A stretch of DNA of 64,000 nucleotides, taken from assembly GCF_021026195.1 (NCBI RefSeq), contig NZ_JAJNCT010000010.1, forward strand, positions 248,001-312,000. Reading direction: 5' to 3'. Positions 38,010 to 47,157 of this stretch are shown here, piece after piece (the first letter of the stretch is position 1; every line of letters begins with the position of its first letter). Made by a program: the position numbers and the translations under genes. Below the pieces are notes generated by a model. It was not told where the DNA came from, did no database searches, and saw only the letters and a list, made by a program, of their open reading frames with translations. Source of the stretch: Comamonas koreensis (GTDB taxonomy: Bacteria > Pseudomonadota > Gammaproteobacteria > Burkholderiales > Burkholderiaceae_C).

Positions 38010-39089
38010 TCACTGACCGCCTCGCACCATCGACAGGATCTTGGCGGTATTCAGACCGCTGGCGGTTTCCTGCATCTGTGCCTGGTAGCGCGACTGGAGC
38101 TGGCGGCCATCCTGCATTACATGCTGGTAGGCGTTTTTCAGCATTTCGGTCGACAGCTGGCGCCCGCCGGCGTAGTACTGGTTCGCGACATGGCCGAGCG
38201 CATAGGTGGAGGCAAAGCTCATGCCGCTGCTGACCGCCTGCTTGCCCAGGCCACCGAGCAGGCCCTTGCCCGCCTTGCCCAACAAACCACCCAAAAGCTT
38301 GCGCCCTGCCTGCTCCAGGTACTGCGAGGTCAAGCCCACACCCAGGGCACCCAGCAGGTCCTTGATATGGCCCTTGTCCAGCTCGTAGCCGTAGTTCTGC
38401 CCGATCTGGTAGACCAGCCGCATCTGCAGCGGAATGATGGCCAGCGTCGAGAGGTTCTCGGGCAACAGCTCAATGGCACCGTTGAGAATCGAGGCCTTGA
38501 GGATCTTCTGGTCCATGGCCTCCACCGACAAGGTCGAGGGGCGGCGCTCGGTCTGTGCCGGCACCAGCGGGTCAGCGGCAGCCGGATGGGGCGCTGGCTC
38601 TGTCAGCGCCAGCGGGGCTTCGGGCAAGGCAGCGTTCAAAGGCGCATCGACCAGGTTGCCAGCCAGCGCCTGCGCGGGCGGCGTGGCCAAGGTGGCCGCA
38701 GCCATCCCCGTAGCAGCAGCCAGTGCAGGCGCTGCGGCAGAAGCGGGCGCGGTGGATGCCTGCCCCGCCGCACCAAAAGCCTCGCGCAGCTGCGCCAAAA
38801 ATTCTGCTTCCTTGGGGCTGGTGCTGCCATCGGCCTCGCAAACGCAAAGCGCCATCTCATAGGCGAGCTGGCGCGATTCGGTCGTCTGCAGCTGGGCCAG
38901 TACATCGCTCAGTTGCACGCGGCGCAGCAGCACATCCTGGTAGAGGTGGGGCAGGTTGATCTGCTGGTCAGCCGCCAGGCCCTCGGCCACCTGGCGGATC
39001 TGCTCGCGCTCACGCTCGTGCTTCTCGCCATCGGCGAACGAGGCAAGCAGGCACAGGGTCAAAGTGGCACGAATTTCTTCAGTCGTCAT
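38010..39089 (-). CDS. TerB-like / DUF697-like two-domain protein
   Basis: 359-aa protein without signal peptide. Residues 1-100 form an all-helical TerB-like domain with acidic metal-binding-type positions (ASFADGEKHERER, CEADGSTSPKEAEFL). A Pro/Ala-rich linker (about 105-185) follows, then a C-terminal domain (about 195-330) with IELLPENLSTLAIIPLQMRLVYQIGQNYG and Gly-rich GRKLLGGLLGKAGKGLLGGLGKQ helices, as in DUF697/YcjF-like proteins that associate with membranes. The role is unknown; such pairs occur in stress and tellurite-type loci. ATG 39089. It is monocistronic and next to, but not clearly linked with, the giant repeat protein. Confidence 0.75.
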   Translation of the reverse strand: MTTEEIRATLTLCLLASFADGEKHEREREQIRQVAEGLAADQQINLPHLYQDVLLRRVQLSDVLAQLQTTESRQLAYEMALCVCEADGSTSPKEAEFLAQLREAFGAAGQASTAPASAAAPALAAATGMAAATLATPPAQALAGNLVDAPLNAALPEAPLALTEPAPHPAAADPLVPAQTERRPSTLSVEAMDQKILKASILNGAIELLPENLSTLAIIPLQMRLVYQIGQNYGYELDKGHIKDLLGALGVGLTSQYLEQAGRKLLGGLLGKAGKGLLGGLGKQAVSSGMSFASTYALGHVANQYYAGGRQLSTEMLKNAYQHVMQDGRQLQSRYQAQMQETASGLNTAKILSMVRGGQ

Positions 39090-39187
39090 GGATCAGGGCT
39101 CCGCATTAAAAGTGCACAAAAGAAGGCACTTGGAGCCCAGGGCGCGGCCCAGGTTCCGCACCCAGGCCTGCCAGCCACCACTCTGCG

Positions 39188-39979
39188 CTACCGTCCTACG
39201 CGATCGCCGCCGCCCACCTGCGCAATACCCGCCTGCGCCAGCTCATCGCGCAGCACCTGCAGCGCCTGGGCCTGGTGCCTGGCATCCATCTGCGCATCAT
39301 GGTTGGCCACGCTGATGGCGGCGATATGCGCGCTATGGGCGGTCTGGAACTCGATCGCCAGCCCTACGCCGGTGGCGCCCGAGGTCAGCAGGTTGACGCT
39401 CAGCGAATGGCCGCGCTTGCGCGTCTGGCGCACCATGTCCATCAGCCGCTCCTGGCTGATGCCGGCGGCCTCGTAGTCGAGCCGGCGGCGCTGGTAGATC
39501 TGCTCCAGCTCTGCATCGCGCAGGCTGGCGGCCAAGGCCAGGCTGGCCGTGCCCTGGCCCAGCAGGCGGATCTGGCCGGTCATCAGGCTGTGGGCAGGCA
39601 GCACCGTGCTGCCCGGCTGCACATGCAGGCAATGGGCAAAGTCGCCGACGCGGATGATCAGAAACACCGTATCGCCGGTGCGCCGTGCCACGCTCACCAT
39701 CACCGGGTGGCAAACCTCAAAGATGGGCGGCTTGGCCATCGCGGCCAGGCCCGTCAGCATGGCCTCCACCCCCAGGCGGTAGCGGCCCGATTCGGCATCC
39801 TTGGCCGCATAGCCGGATTGCGCCAGCACCATCAGCAGCCGCCGCGCGGTCGAACGGTCCAGCCCCGACAGCGCCGTCAGATCGGCAATCGACAGGCCTT
39901 GCACATGGTGGCGCGTCAGCAGCCGCAGCACCTTGACCAGGCGTGCAGGGCTCTGCGCCCCGGGAAAACCTGAGTTCAT
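39188..39979 (-). CDS. IclR-family transcriptional regulator
   Basis: 263-aa regulator. The N-terminal winged helix is visible at residues about 10-70 (LVKVLRLLTRHHVQGLSIADL then LTALSGLDRSTARRLLMVLAQSGY), followed by the IclR effector-binding domain with GDTVFLIIRVGDFAHCLHVQPGS and the conserved late GVGLAIEFQ stretch. Start ATG 39979 (MNSGFPGAQSPARLVKV) is the likeliest; ATG 40012 is possible. It is divergent from the catabolic operon, 137 bp away, the standard layout for a pathway-specific IclR regulator; the pathway substrate or CoA ester is the probable effector. Confidence 0.9.
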   Translation of the reverse strand: MNSGFPGAQSPARLVKVLRLLTRHHVQGLSIADLTALSGLDRSTARRLLMVLAQSGYAAKDAESGRYRLGVEAMLTGLAAMAKPPIFEVCHPVMVSVARRTGDTVFLIIRVGDFAHCLHVQPGSTVLPAHSLMTGQIRLLGQGTASLALAASLRDAELEQIYQRRRLDYEAAGISQERLMDMVRQTRKRGHSLSVNLLTSGATGVGLAIEFQTAHSAHIAAISVANHDAQMDARHQAQALQVLRDELAQAGIAQVGGGDRVGR

Positions 39980-40116
39980 ATCGTGAACATCCCTGCTGCC
40001 AGCTTTTGCCATCCCAGCGCTTCCCGTTTCATAGTTGGTCGTCACCCCACAAGGCCCGCACAAGCTAATGCAGAAGGCTGCCGGGGCCTGTCTCCCCCGT
40101 TTACCTGGAAAACCCT

Positions 40117-41199
40117 ATGAACGCCTACCGCCCTGTACATGCCCCGCACCTTGCCCCTGTTGTCGGCAGCGCTGGCTCACCCCGCTGGACCCAGCGCCCC
40201 GCGCAATCGAACTGGGGCGATTTTGGCCCCGACGACCAGCTCGGCCGCCTGAACTACCTGACGGCGGACAAGGTGAAGGAAGCGGCGCAGGAAATACAGA
40301 CGGGCGAGCGCTTCTGTCTGAGCCTGCCGCTGGACAAACCCGGCGGCAATGCACTCAACCCGCGCCGACACCCGCCCATCATCAAGCCCTCGCGCCGGCC
40401 GCTGGGCCCGGGCCTGAACTTTGCGCTCTCGCGTGAAAACCCGCTCTACACCGATGTGGTCAGCGACGACTATGCCGAGATCTACCTGCAGTACTCGACG
40501 CAATGGGATGCGCTGTCGCACGTGGGCAGCCATTTCGACATCAATGGCGATGGCGTGGACGAGCTGGTCTACTACAACGGCTTCCAGGCTGGCATCGACA
40601 TCCTGGCACCCGATGACCTGCCGGACATGGGTGGCCAATCCCGCGCCAAGGCGCTGGGCGTGGAGCGCCTGGCCGAGCAGGCCATCCAGGGCCGGGGTGT
40701 GCTGGTCAACCTGCGCCGCCACTTTGGCGACGGCCACACTCTCGTCTCGGGCAAGATGCTCAAGGAGGTGCTGCAAGCCGATGGCATCGAGGTCACCAAA
40801 GGCGACATCGTGGCGCTCTACACCGGCTTCAGCGAACTGCTGCTCGCCTGCGATGGCCCCCCCAAGCCGGACATGCCCGAGACCGTGGGAGCGGTGCTTG
40901 ATGGGCGCGATCCCGAGCTGCAGCAATGGATCATCGACAGCCACATCACCACCTTGGTCGCAGACAACTACGGCATCGAATCGGTGCCCGGCCGGCCAAT
41001 CGATGGCAGTTGCGCCTTTCTGCCGCTGCATGAGCTGTGCCTGTTCAAGCTCGGCATGCCGTTTGGCGAACTCTGGTACCTGCACCCGCTGGCGCAGTGG
41101 CTAGAGGCCCATGGCCGCTACCGCTTCATGCTGACTGCGCCGGCGCTGCGTCTGCCCGGTGCCGTGGGCTCACCCGTGACCCCGGTCGCCACCGTCTGA
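40117..41199 (+). CDS. Cyclase-family metal-dependent hydrolase (kynurenine-formamidase-like)
   Basis: 360-aa enzyme of the cyclase/KynB superfamily, which includes isatin hydrolase and formamidases opening amide or lactam bonds. The metal motif is seen in WDALSHVGSHFDINGDGVDEL near residue 130 (HxGxHxD form), with SGKMLKEVLQADGIEVTKGDIVALYTGFSE downstream and DGSCAFLPLHELCLFKLGMPFGELWYL at the end. Longer than KynB (about 210 aa), like the large cyclase subgroup common in beta-proteobacterial catabolic operons. First gene of the operon; AMP-ligase starts 9 bp after its stop. Confidence 0.87.
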   Translation: MNAYRPVHAPHLAPVVGSAGSPRWTQRPAQSNWGDFGPDDQLGRLNYLTADKVKEAAQEIQTGERFCLSLPLDKPGGNALNPRRHPPIIKPSRRPLGPGLNFALSRENPLYTDVVSDDYAEIYLQYSTQWDALSHVGSHFDINGDGVDELVYYNGFQAGIDILAPDDLPDMGGQSRAKALGVERLAEQAIQGRGVLVNLRRHFGDGHTLVSGKMLKEVLQADGIEVTKGDIVALYTGFSELLLACDGPPKPDMPETVGAVLDGRDPELQQWIIDSHITTLVADNYGIESVPGRPIDGSCAFLPLHELCLFKLGMPFGELWYLHPLAQWLEAHGRYRFMLTAPALRLPGAVGSPVTPVATV

Positions 41200-41208
41200 A
41201 GGCCGCCT

Positions 41209-42906
41209 ATGACCTCCCAACCCATGGCCAGCGCGCCCTGCAGCGCGCGGGCCAACGATATGCGCAGCCTGCTGGCACTGGGCGCGGGCGACGCGCCCGC
41301 GCTGCAGTTTGGCGGCAGCACCCACAGCTATGCGCAGCTGCGCAGCCAGGTGCAGCAATGTGCCAACGGCCTGCGCCAGCAAGGCCTCGCGGCCGGCGAT
41401 GTGCTGGGCCTGTGGCTGCCCAATACCCCCCACTGGCTGCTGCTGCACCTGGCCTGCGCCGAGCTGGGCATCACCACCCTGAGCCTCAACCTCAAGCTGG
41501 GCGTCAAGGAAATCAGCAGCTTTATCGACCGCTCCGGTTGCAAGGCACTGGCCTTTGACCGCACCACCGCCAATGCGCTTGCCGTTATGAATGGCGCTGC
41601 CGCCAGCGCAGCCAGCCTGCTGCCCGGCAACAGCCTGGAGCAGATCCTGGCGCAGCAAGGCGGCAGCCTGAAGTGCCTGATCGACGCCAGCCTGGGCCCG
41701 CCCACCTCGGCAGCAGCACCGATGCCAGTCGCTGGCACGGCGCTGCCGATCCAGCCCTGGCAAACGCTGATGGCAGCGCCCGCAATGCCCCAGCCCCCCA
41801 GCGCCTGCCAGGGCGATCAGACCTGCATCATCCTGTCCTCGTCGGGCACCACCAGCCAGCCCAAGCTCATCGTGCACCGCCAGTCCAGCGTGGCCCAGCA
41901 TGCGCAGGATGTGGCCCCCGGCTTTGGCATCGACGCGCACTGCCGCAGCCTGCTGGCGCTGCCACTGTGCGGGGCCTTTGGCTACACCGCAGCGATGGCC
42001 ACCCTGGCCGCAGGCGCCTGCCTGGTGCTGCATGAGGAATTTGATACCGCGCGTGCGGCAGCTTGCCTGCAGCACGAGCCCATCACCCACATGTTTGGCA
42101 CCAATGACATGGTCGACAAGCTCATCGCCGACCTGCCCGCCGGCTGGCAGCCGCAGGCGCTGCGCTTTTTTGGCCATGCCAACTTTGTGCCCGGGCTCGA
42201 TGCGCTGCCGGCCCGCGCAGGCCAGTTCGGCATCCCGATGGTGGGCTGCTTTGGCATGAGCGAGACCTTTGCGCTGTTCGCCCACCAGGACCCGGCCGCC
42301 CCCCTGCCGCGCCGCGCCCAGTCCGGCGGATTTCCGGTCTGCCCGCAGGCGCGGGTGCGCGTGCGCAATCTGGAGACCGGTACCCTCGCCCAGGCGCAAG
42401 AGCCCGGCGAGCTGGAGTTCTACAGCCCCACCCTGATGCAGCAGTACCTGCACGATGCACAGGCCACGCAGCAAGCTTTTACCGAAGACGGCTATCTGCG
42501 CTCCGGCGATCTGGGCTACCTCAATGGCGACGGCGGCTTTACCCATATCTCGCGCCTGGGCGATGTGCTGCGCATCGGGGGATTTCTGGTCAACCCGGCC
42601 GAGATCGAAGAGTCTGTGATCGCGCTCAGCGGCGCCAGCGCCTGCCAGGTGGTCGCCGTCAATGCCTCGGGCAGCTCGCGCCCGGTGGCCTTTGTGCTGG
42701 ATCCCAGCGACAGCGCCAATGGACCTTGGGATGAAGAGGCCATCAAGGCCCAGTTGCAGCAGCAGATTGCCCGCTACAAGGTGCCCATCCGCATCTTCCG
42801 GGTCGATACCTTTCCCTACACCATGGGGCCCAATGGCAAGAAGGTCAAACGCAATGAGCTGCGCGACCTGGCCCAGCGCCTGCTCGCCCAGGAGGCCACC
42901 GCATGA
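41209..42906 (+). CDS. Acyl-CoA synthetase / AMP-dependent ligase
   Basis: 565-aa adenylate-forming ligase activating a carboxylic acid to its CoA thioester. The ATP-binding loop reads CIILSSSGTTSQPKLIVHR near residue 205, the A8-type hinge is DGYLRSGDLGYLNGDGGFTHISRLGDVLRIGG near 425, and the C-terminal catalytic lysine region is PYTMGPNGKKVKRNELRD. It is full length for the family. The substrate pocket does not reveal the acid used. ATG 41209 sits 9 bp after the cyclase stop; its own TGA overlaps the start of the acyl-CoA dehydrogenase. Confidence 0.92.
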   Translation: MTSQPMASAPCSARANDMRSLLALGAGDAPALQFGGSTHSYAQLRSQVQQCANGLRQQGLAAGDVLGLWLPNTPHWLLLHLACAELGITTLSLNLKLGVKEISSFIDRSGCKALAFDRTTANALAVMNGAAASAASLLPGNSLEQILAQQGGSLKCLIDASLGPPTSAAAPMPVAGTALPIQPWQTLMAAPAMPQPPSACQGDQTCIILSSSGTTSQPKLIVHRQSSVAQHAQDVAPGFGIDAHCRSLLALPLCGAFGYTAAMATLAAGACLVLHEEFDTARAAACLQHEPITHMFGTNDMVDKLIADLPAGWQPQALRFFGHANFVPGLDALPARAGQFGIPMVGCFGMSETFALFAHQDPAAPLPRRAQSGGFPVCPQARVRVRNLETGTLAQAQEPGELEFYSPTLMQQYLHDAQATQQAFTEDGYLRSGDLGYLNGDGGFTHISRLGDVLRIGGFLVNPAEIEESVIALSGASACQVVAVNASGSSRPVAFVLDPSDSANGPWDEEAIKAQLQQQIARYKVPIRIFRVDTFPYTMGPNGKKVKRNELRDLAQRLLAQEATA

Positions 42907-44078
42907 AGCAGCAATGGACCCTGGCCGAAACGCCTTTCTTTGATACGCGGCATGACGAGGTCATCGCCCGGCTCAACCGCTGGATCAGCGACAACCGCGC
43001 GCTTCTGGCCGATGAAACCCCGCAGGACCTGCAGGCCGAATGCCGCCACTGGCTGCAGAGCCTGGCCCGGCATGGCCTGCTGGAGTATGCCGCGCCGGCG
43101 ATGGCAGATGGCATGGCGCCAGCGGTGGACCTGCGCGCCATCTGCCTGGTGCGCGAATGCCTGGGCTACTACGCGCCGCTGGCGGATTTTGTCTTCAGCA
43201 TGCAGGGCATTGGCAGCGCCGCGCTGTGGCAAAAGGGCGATCCCCGCCTGGTGGCGCCCTATGTGCAGGCTTGCAGCGAGGGCCGCAAGGTAGCGGCCTT
43301 TGCGCTGACCGAGCCCGATGGCGGATCCGATGTAGCGGCCACCAAGACGCGGGCCCTGCTGCAAGGCGACCACTATCTGCTCGATGGCGCCAAGTCCTAT
43401 ATCTCCAACGGCGGCATTGCCGACTTCTACGTTGTCATCGCCCGCACCGAAGAGGCCAAGGGCGCCAGCGGCCTGTCGGCCTTGCTGGTCGATGCCGACA
43501 CCCCGGGCCTGCGCATCCACCGCGCGATCGACATCATCGCGCCCCATCCGCTCGCGGAGATCCATTTTGAGCACTGCAAGGTGCCTGCCAACCGTCTGCT
43601 AGGCCAGCCCGGCGAAGGCTTCAAGGTGGCGATGGGCGTGCTCGATATCTTCCGCAGCTCCGTCGGTGCCGCCGCGCTGGGCATGGGCCAGCGTGCGCTC
43701 GATGAAACCCTTGCGCGGGTCAGCCAGCGCCAGCTCTATGGCCAGGCGATGGCCGAGATGCAGACCGTGCAGCACAAGCTGGCCGACATGGCCACACAGT
43801 TGGAGGCCGCGCGCCTGCTGGTGCACAAGGCCGCCTGGTGCCGCGATGTGCGCCAGCGCCGCATCAGCACCGAGGCGGCCATGGCCAAGATGCAGGGCAC
43901 CGAGGCCGCCTTCCAGGTCGTGGATGCGGCCGTGCAGCTCTGGGGCGGCATGGGCATCACTTGCGGCAGCGTGGTCGAGCGCCTCTACCGCGAAGTCCGC
44001 CCCATGCGCATCTACGAAGGGGCGACCGAAGTGCAAAAGACCATCATCGGTCGGCAAATTTTGAAAGGCCTGGCATGA
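42903..44078 (+). CDS. Acyl-CoA dehydrogenase
   Basis: 391-aa FAD-dependent acyl-CoA dehydrogenase introducing a double bond into an acyl- or cyclic-acyl-CoA. Flavin and substrate motifs are ALTEPDGGSDVAATKT near residue 137, YISNGGIADFYVVIART near 162, and LWGGMGITCGSVVERLYREVR with MRIYEGATEVQKTIIGRQIL at the C-terminus, the glutamate in YEGATE being the usual catalytic base position. It overlaps the ligase by ATGA and the next SDR gene by ATGA, so the three are translationally coupled. Confidence 0.94.
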   Translation: MKQQWTLAETPFFDTRHDEVIARLNRWISDNRALLADETPQDLQAECRHWLQSLARHGLLEYAAPAMADGMAPAVDLRAICLVRECLGYYAPLADFVFSMQGIGSAALWQKGDPRLVAPYVQACSEGRKVAAFALTEPDGGSDVAATKTRALLQGDHYLLDGAKSYISNGGIADFYVVIARTEEAKGASGLSALLVDADTPGLRIHRAIDIIAPHPLAEIHFEHCKVPANRLLGQPGEGFKVAMGVLDIFRSSVGAAALGMGQRALDETLARVSQRQLYGQAMAEMQTVQHKLADMATQLEAARLLVHKAAWCRDVRQRRISTEAAMAKMQGTEAAFQVVDAAVQLWGGMGITCGSVVERLYREVRPMRIYEGATEVQKTIIGRQILKGLA

Positions 44079-44812
44079 CAGACAGCAACCGCAAACCCCG
44101 CGTTTTGGTCACCGGCGCCAGCCGGGGCATTGGCCGCGCCACCATGCGCTACCTGGCCGACAAGGGCTACCAGCCCATTGGCCTGGCCCGCAGCATCCCC
44201 ACCGACGCGCAGGCCGATGAGCAGTTCATCGCCTGCGACCTGATGGACCTGGAGGCCACGCGCCAGCAGGTGGAGCAGCTGGCCGCGCAGGCCCCCTTCT
44301 ATGGCCTGGTCAACAACGCCGCACTGGCCCACACCACCGACCTGGCCCACACCAGCGTGGCCGACATGAACGAGGCCATGGCGCTGAACGTGAACGCCTG
44401 CCTGGTGTGCATGCAGGCGCTGCTGCCAGGCATGCGCCAGGCGCGCGCTGGCCGGGTCGTCAATATCTCCTCGCGCGCCGCGCTGGGCAAACCCAACCGC
44501 ACCGCCTACAGCGCCACCAAGGCCGCCGTCATCGGCATGAGCCGCACCTGGGCGCTGGAGCTGGCCACGGACCAGATCACCGTCAATGTGATCGCCCCCG
44601 GCCCCGTGGCCACCGAACTGTTCAAGACCGCCAGCCCGCCCGGCGCGCCGCAGACCGAAGCGCTGCTCGCCGCCGTGCCGCTGCAGCGGGTGTCCGAGCC
44701 GGTCGAGATCGCCCATGCGATCGACTTTCTGCTGCATCCTCTCGCCGGCTACATCACCGGCCAGACCTTGCATATCGATGGAGGACTGACGATCAGCGCC
44801 ACCCGGCTATAG
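44075..44812 (+). CDS. Short-chain dehydrogenase/reductase (3-oxoacyl-ACP/CoA type)
   Basis: 245-aa SDR oxidoreductase. Cofactor motif TGASRGIGRA near residue 15, NNAALAH near 85, catalytic Ser in NISSRAA near 135 and YSATKAA (Tyr-x3-Lys) near 150; the end INGQTLHIDGG-like YITGQTLHIDGGLTIS is typical for FabG-like enzymes. It probably oxidises the hydroxyacyl-CoA made downstream of the acyl-CoA dehydrogenase. The ATG at 44075 overlaps the preceding TGA (ATGA), which fixes the start although the frame is open well upstream. Confidence 0.94.
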   Translation: MTDSNRKPRVLVTGASRGIGRATMRYLADKGYQPIGLARSIPTDAQADEQFIACDLMDLEATRQQVEQLAAQAPFYGLVNNAALAHTTDLAHTSVADMNEAMALNVNACLVCMQALLPGMRQARAGRVVNISSRAALGKPNRTAYSATKAAVIGMSRTWALELATDQITVNVIAPGPVATELFKTASPPGAPQTEALLAAVPLQRVSEPVEIAHAIDFLLHPLAGYITGQTLHIDGGLTISATRL

Positions 44813-44872
44813 CGCCTCTCGCATCTCGCTTAGGACACGGCACACCACAAAAAACGGAACGGAGACAATGCC

Positions 44873-45898
44873 ATGAACGACAAGCTTTCCCTGGAACAAG
44901 CACCGGTCAATCCCGGCAGGCGACGGTGGCTGGCACGCAGCACCGCCTGGGGTGCAGCCAGCCTGCTGGCCAGCCACCAGGCCTGGGCGCAGAGCCCCTA
45001 CCCGTCGCGGCCGGTGCGGCTGGTGGTGCCCTTTGCGGCCGGCGGCGCCACCGATGTGCTGGGCCGCTTGCTGGCTAAGGCGCTGGAGCCCGGCCTGGGC
45101 CAACCGGTGGTGGTCGACAACAAGGTCGGCGCGGCAGGGGCCATCGGCGCCAACCAGGTGGCCCATGCCGAACCCGATGGCTACAACATCCTGATGGGCG
45201 GCGTGGGCACCAATATCGTGTTGGAGCACACGATGCCCGACCTGGGCTACCGGCCCCAGCGCGACTTTGCGGCGGTGGCCTCGATCTGCAATGTGGACTA
45301 TGTGCTGGCGGTGGCCCAGGACAGCCCCTACCAGACCCTGGGCGAGCTGCTGGCCGATGCCAAGCAGCACCCGGACAAGCTGCGCTATATGTCCACCGGG
45401 CCGCTGGGCCCGCTGCATGTGGCCTTGCAGTACCTGGGCAAGCTCAGCGGCGCGCAGATGATCCATGCGCCCTACAAGGGCGAGGCCCCGGCCCTGCCCG
45501 ATCTGCTGCAGCAGCGCGTGGATGTGGGCACGATGACGGCGCTTTTCACCCGGCCGCAGGTGCAGTCGGGCAAGCTGCGCGTACTGGCCACCTTGAGCGC
45601 GCAGCGCATGGCCTCCTGGCCCGAAATCCCCACCGTGGCCGAGCTGGGCTACCCCGGCTTTGCCGCGCCGATCTGGAACGGCTTTTTTGTGCCGCGCAAG
45701 ACCGGCGCCGATGTGGTCGACCGCCTGGGCAAGGTCACCGTCGCCCAGTTGCAGGCGCCCGAGCTGAAGAACCTGCTGGAAAAGCAAGGCGTCTCGGTCA
45801 CCGCCCAGGGCCCGGACGCCTACGAGAAATTCCTGCAGGCCGAGCGCCTGCGCTGGCAACAGATGATCCGCGAATCCCAGGTACTGACCACCGGCTGA
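44873..45898 (+). CDS. Bug/TctC-type tripartite tricarboxylate transporter binding protein
   Basis: 341-aa periplasmic solute receptor of the Bordetella uptake gene (Bug) family. A long N-terminal signal with twin arginine-like GRRRWLARSTAWGAASLLAS and cleavage after QAWA-Q; the mature protein has the Bug signatures YPSRPVRLVVPFAAGGATDV, NKVGAAGAIGANQVA and PDGYNILMG. No TctA/TctB membrane genes lie in the operon, the usual situation for orphan Bug proteins in beta-proteobacteria. It would capture the operon's carboxylate substrate. 60 bp separate it from the SDR gene. Confidence 0.92.
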   Translation: MNDKLSLEQAPVNPGRRRWLARSTAWGAASLLASHQAWAQSPYPSRPVRLVVPFAAGGATDVLGRLLAKALEPGLGQPVVVDNKVGAAGAIGANQVAHAEPDGYNILMGGVGTNIVLEHTMPDLGYRPQRDFAAVASICNVDYVLAVAQDSPYQTLGELLADAKQHPDKLRYMSTGPLGPLHVALQYLGKLSGAQMIHAPYKGEAPALPDLLQQRVDVGTMTALFTRPQVQSGKLRVLATLSAQRMASWPEIPTVAELGYPGFAAPIWNGFFVPRKTGADVVDRLGKVTVAQLQAPELKNLLEKQGVSVTAQGPDAYEKFLQAERLRWQQMIRESQVLTTG

Positions 45899-45913
45899 AC
45901 AGGAGACAAGAAC

Positions 45914-47146
45914 ATGGCTATCTCTCACATCCGCGCTCTGCGCACCCCCCTCCAACCCCTGGGCCTGGCGGCAGCGCTGCTCTGCCTGTCGCTGGGCGCC
46001 ATGGCGCAATCGGGCCCGCCGGTGCGCATCGGCCTGATCGTTGACCAGTCCGGCGTCTACTCGGCCATCACCGGCAAGGGCAGCATCACCGCCGCCCAGA
46101 TGGCGCTGGACGAGGCCGGCGGCCAGGTGCTGGGCCGCAAGGTGGAGCTGCTGACCTTTGACCACCAGAGCAAGGCCGACTCGGCAGCGGCCAAGGCGCG
46201 CGAATGGTACGACACCGGCGTGGACGCGATCCAGGACGTGGGCGGCTCGGCTGCTGCGCTGGCGGTGCTGAACATTGCCAAGGAAAAAGGCAAGGTGCTG
46301 GTGATGAGCGGCCCGGCCAGCGACCGCATCACCGGCGACATGTGCGGCCCCACGGTGGCCCACTGGGCCTACAACTCCTATTCGCTGGCCAATGCCGTGG
46401 GCAAGGCGGCGGCCGAGAAATTCGGCAAGCAGTGGTACTTTCTGACCGCCGACTACTCCGGCGGCTATGACATCGTCAAGGCCACCACCCAGGCGATCAG
46501 CACGGTCGGCGGCAAGGTGATCGGCGAGACACGGCACCCGCTCAATGGCTCGGATTTCTCGTCTGCCGTGGTGCAGGCCCAGGCCAGCAAGGCCGATGTG
46601 ATCGGCCTGGCCAACTTTGGCAATGACCTGGTCAACTCGATCAAGGCTGCGCGCGAGTTCGGCATCACCCCCGAGAGCAAGCAAAAGCTCGCCTCGCTGC
46701 TGATGTACATCAACGATGTGCATTCTGTAGGCCTGCGCACCGCGCAGGGCATGCTGCTGTCCGAGGCCTTTTACTGGGACATGAATGACGAGACGCGTGC
46801 CTTCTCGAAGAAGTACTTCGCCAAGGTCAATGCCATGCCCAACATGAGCCAGATGGGCGCCTACTCCTCGGTCAAGCACTACCTGAAGGCGGTGGAAGCC
46901 GCCGGCAGCACCGATGCCAAGGCGGTGATGGCCAAGATGCGCGAGATGCCGATCAACGATGTGTTCACCAAGAACGGCCGCCTGCGCGAAGACGGCATGA
47001 TGGTGCACGACATGTACCTGTTCCAGGTCAAGTCACCGCAGGAGTCCAAGGCGCCTTGGGACTACTACAAGGTCATCAGCACGGTGCCGGCGGACAAGGC
47101 CTTCCTGCCGCTGTCCGAATCGGCCTGCCCTCTCGTCAAGAAGTAG
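45914..47146 (+). CDS. ABC-type branched-chain-amino-acid-like substrate-binding protein
   Basis: 410-aa periplasmic binding protein of the LivJ/type I fold. The signal peptide ends near ALLCLSLGAMA-Q. The mature part begins with VRIGLIVDQSGVYSAITGKGS and contains KVELLTFDHQSKADSAAAKAREW and ADYSGGYDIVKATTQ. These are typical of receptors for aromatic or other carboxylates. No permease or ATPase genes of a Liv system are next to it, so its transporter is encoded elsewhere or shared. An AGGAG ribosome site precedes ATG 45914; the gap after the Bug gene is 15 bp. Confidence 0.92.
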   Translation: MAISHIRALRTPLQPLGLAAALLCLSLGAMAQSGPPVRIGLIVDQSGVYSAITGKGSITAAQMALDEAGGQVLGRKVELLTFDHQSKADSAAAKAREWYDTGVDAIQDVGGSAAALAVLNIAKEKGKVLVMSGPASDRITGDMCGPTVAHWAYNSYSLANAVGKAAAEKFGKQWYFLTADYSGGYDIVKATTQAISTVGGKVIGETRHPLNGSDFSSAVVQAQASKADVIGLANFGNDLVNSIKAAREFGITPESKQKLASLLMYINDVHSVGLRTAQGMLLSEAFYWDMNDETRAFSKKYFAKVNAMPNMSQMGAYSSVKHYLKAVEAAGSTDAKAVMAKMREMPINDVFTKNGRLREDGMMVHDMYLFQVKSPQESKAPWDYYKVISTVPADKAFLPLSESACPLVKK

Positions 47147-47157
47147 GCCGCCGCACC

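Noticed and set aside
44807-47008. 733-codon minus-strand frame opposite the Bug and ABC receptor genes.
   Set aside because: The plus strand encodes two full-length, recognisable binding proteins with signal peptides; the minus frame is a high-GC shadow rich in His, Gly and Arg.
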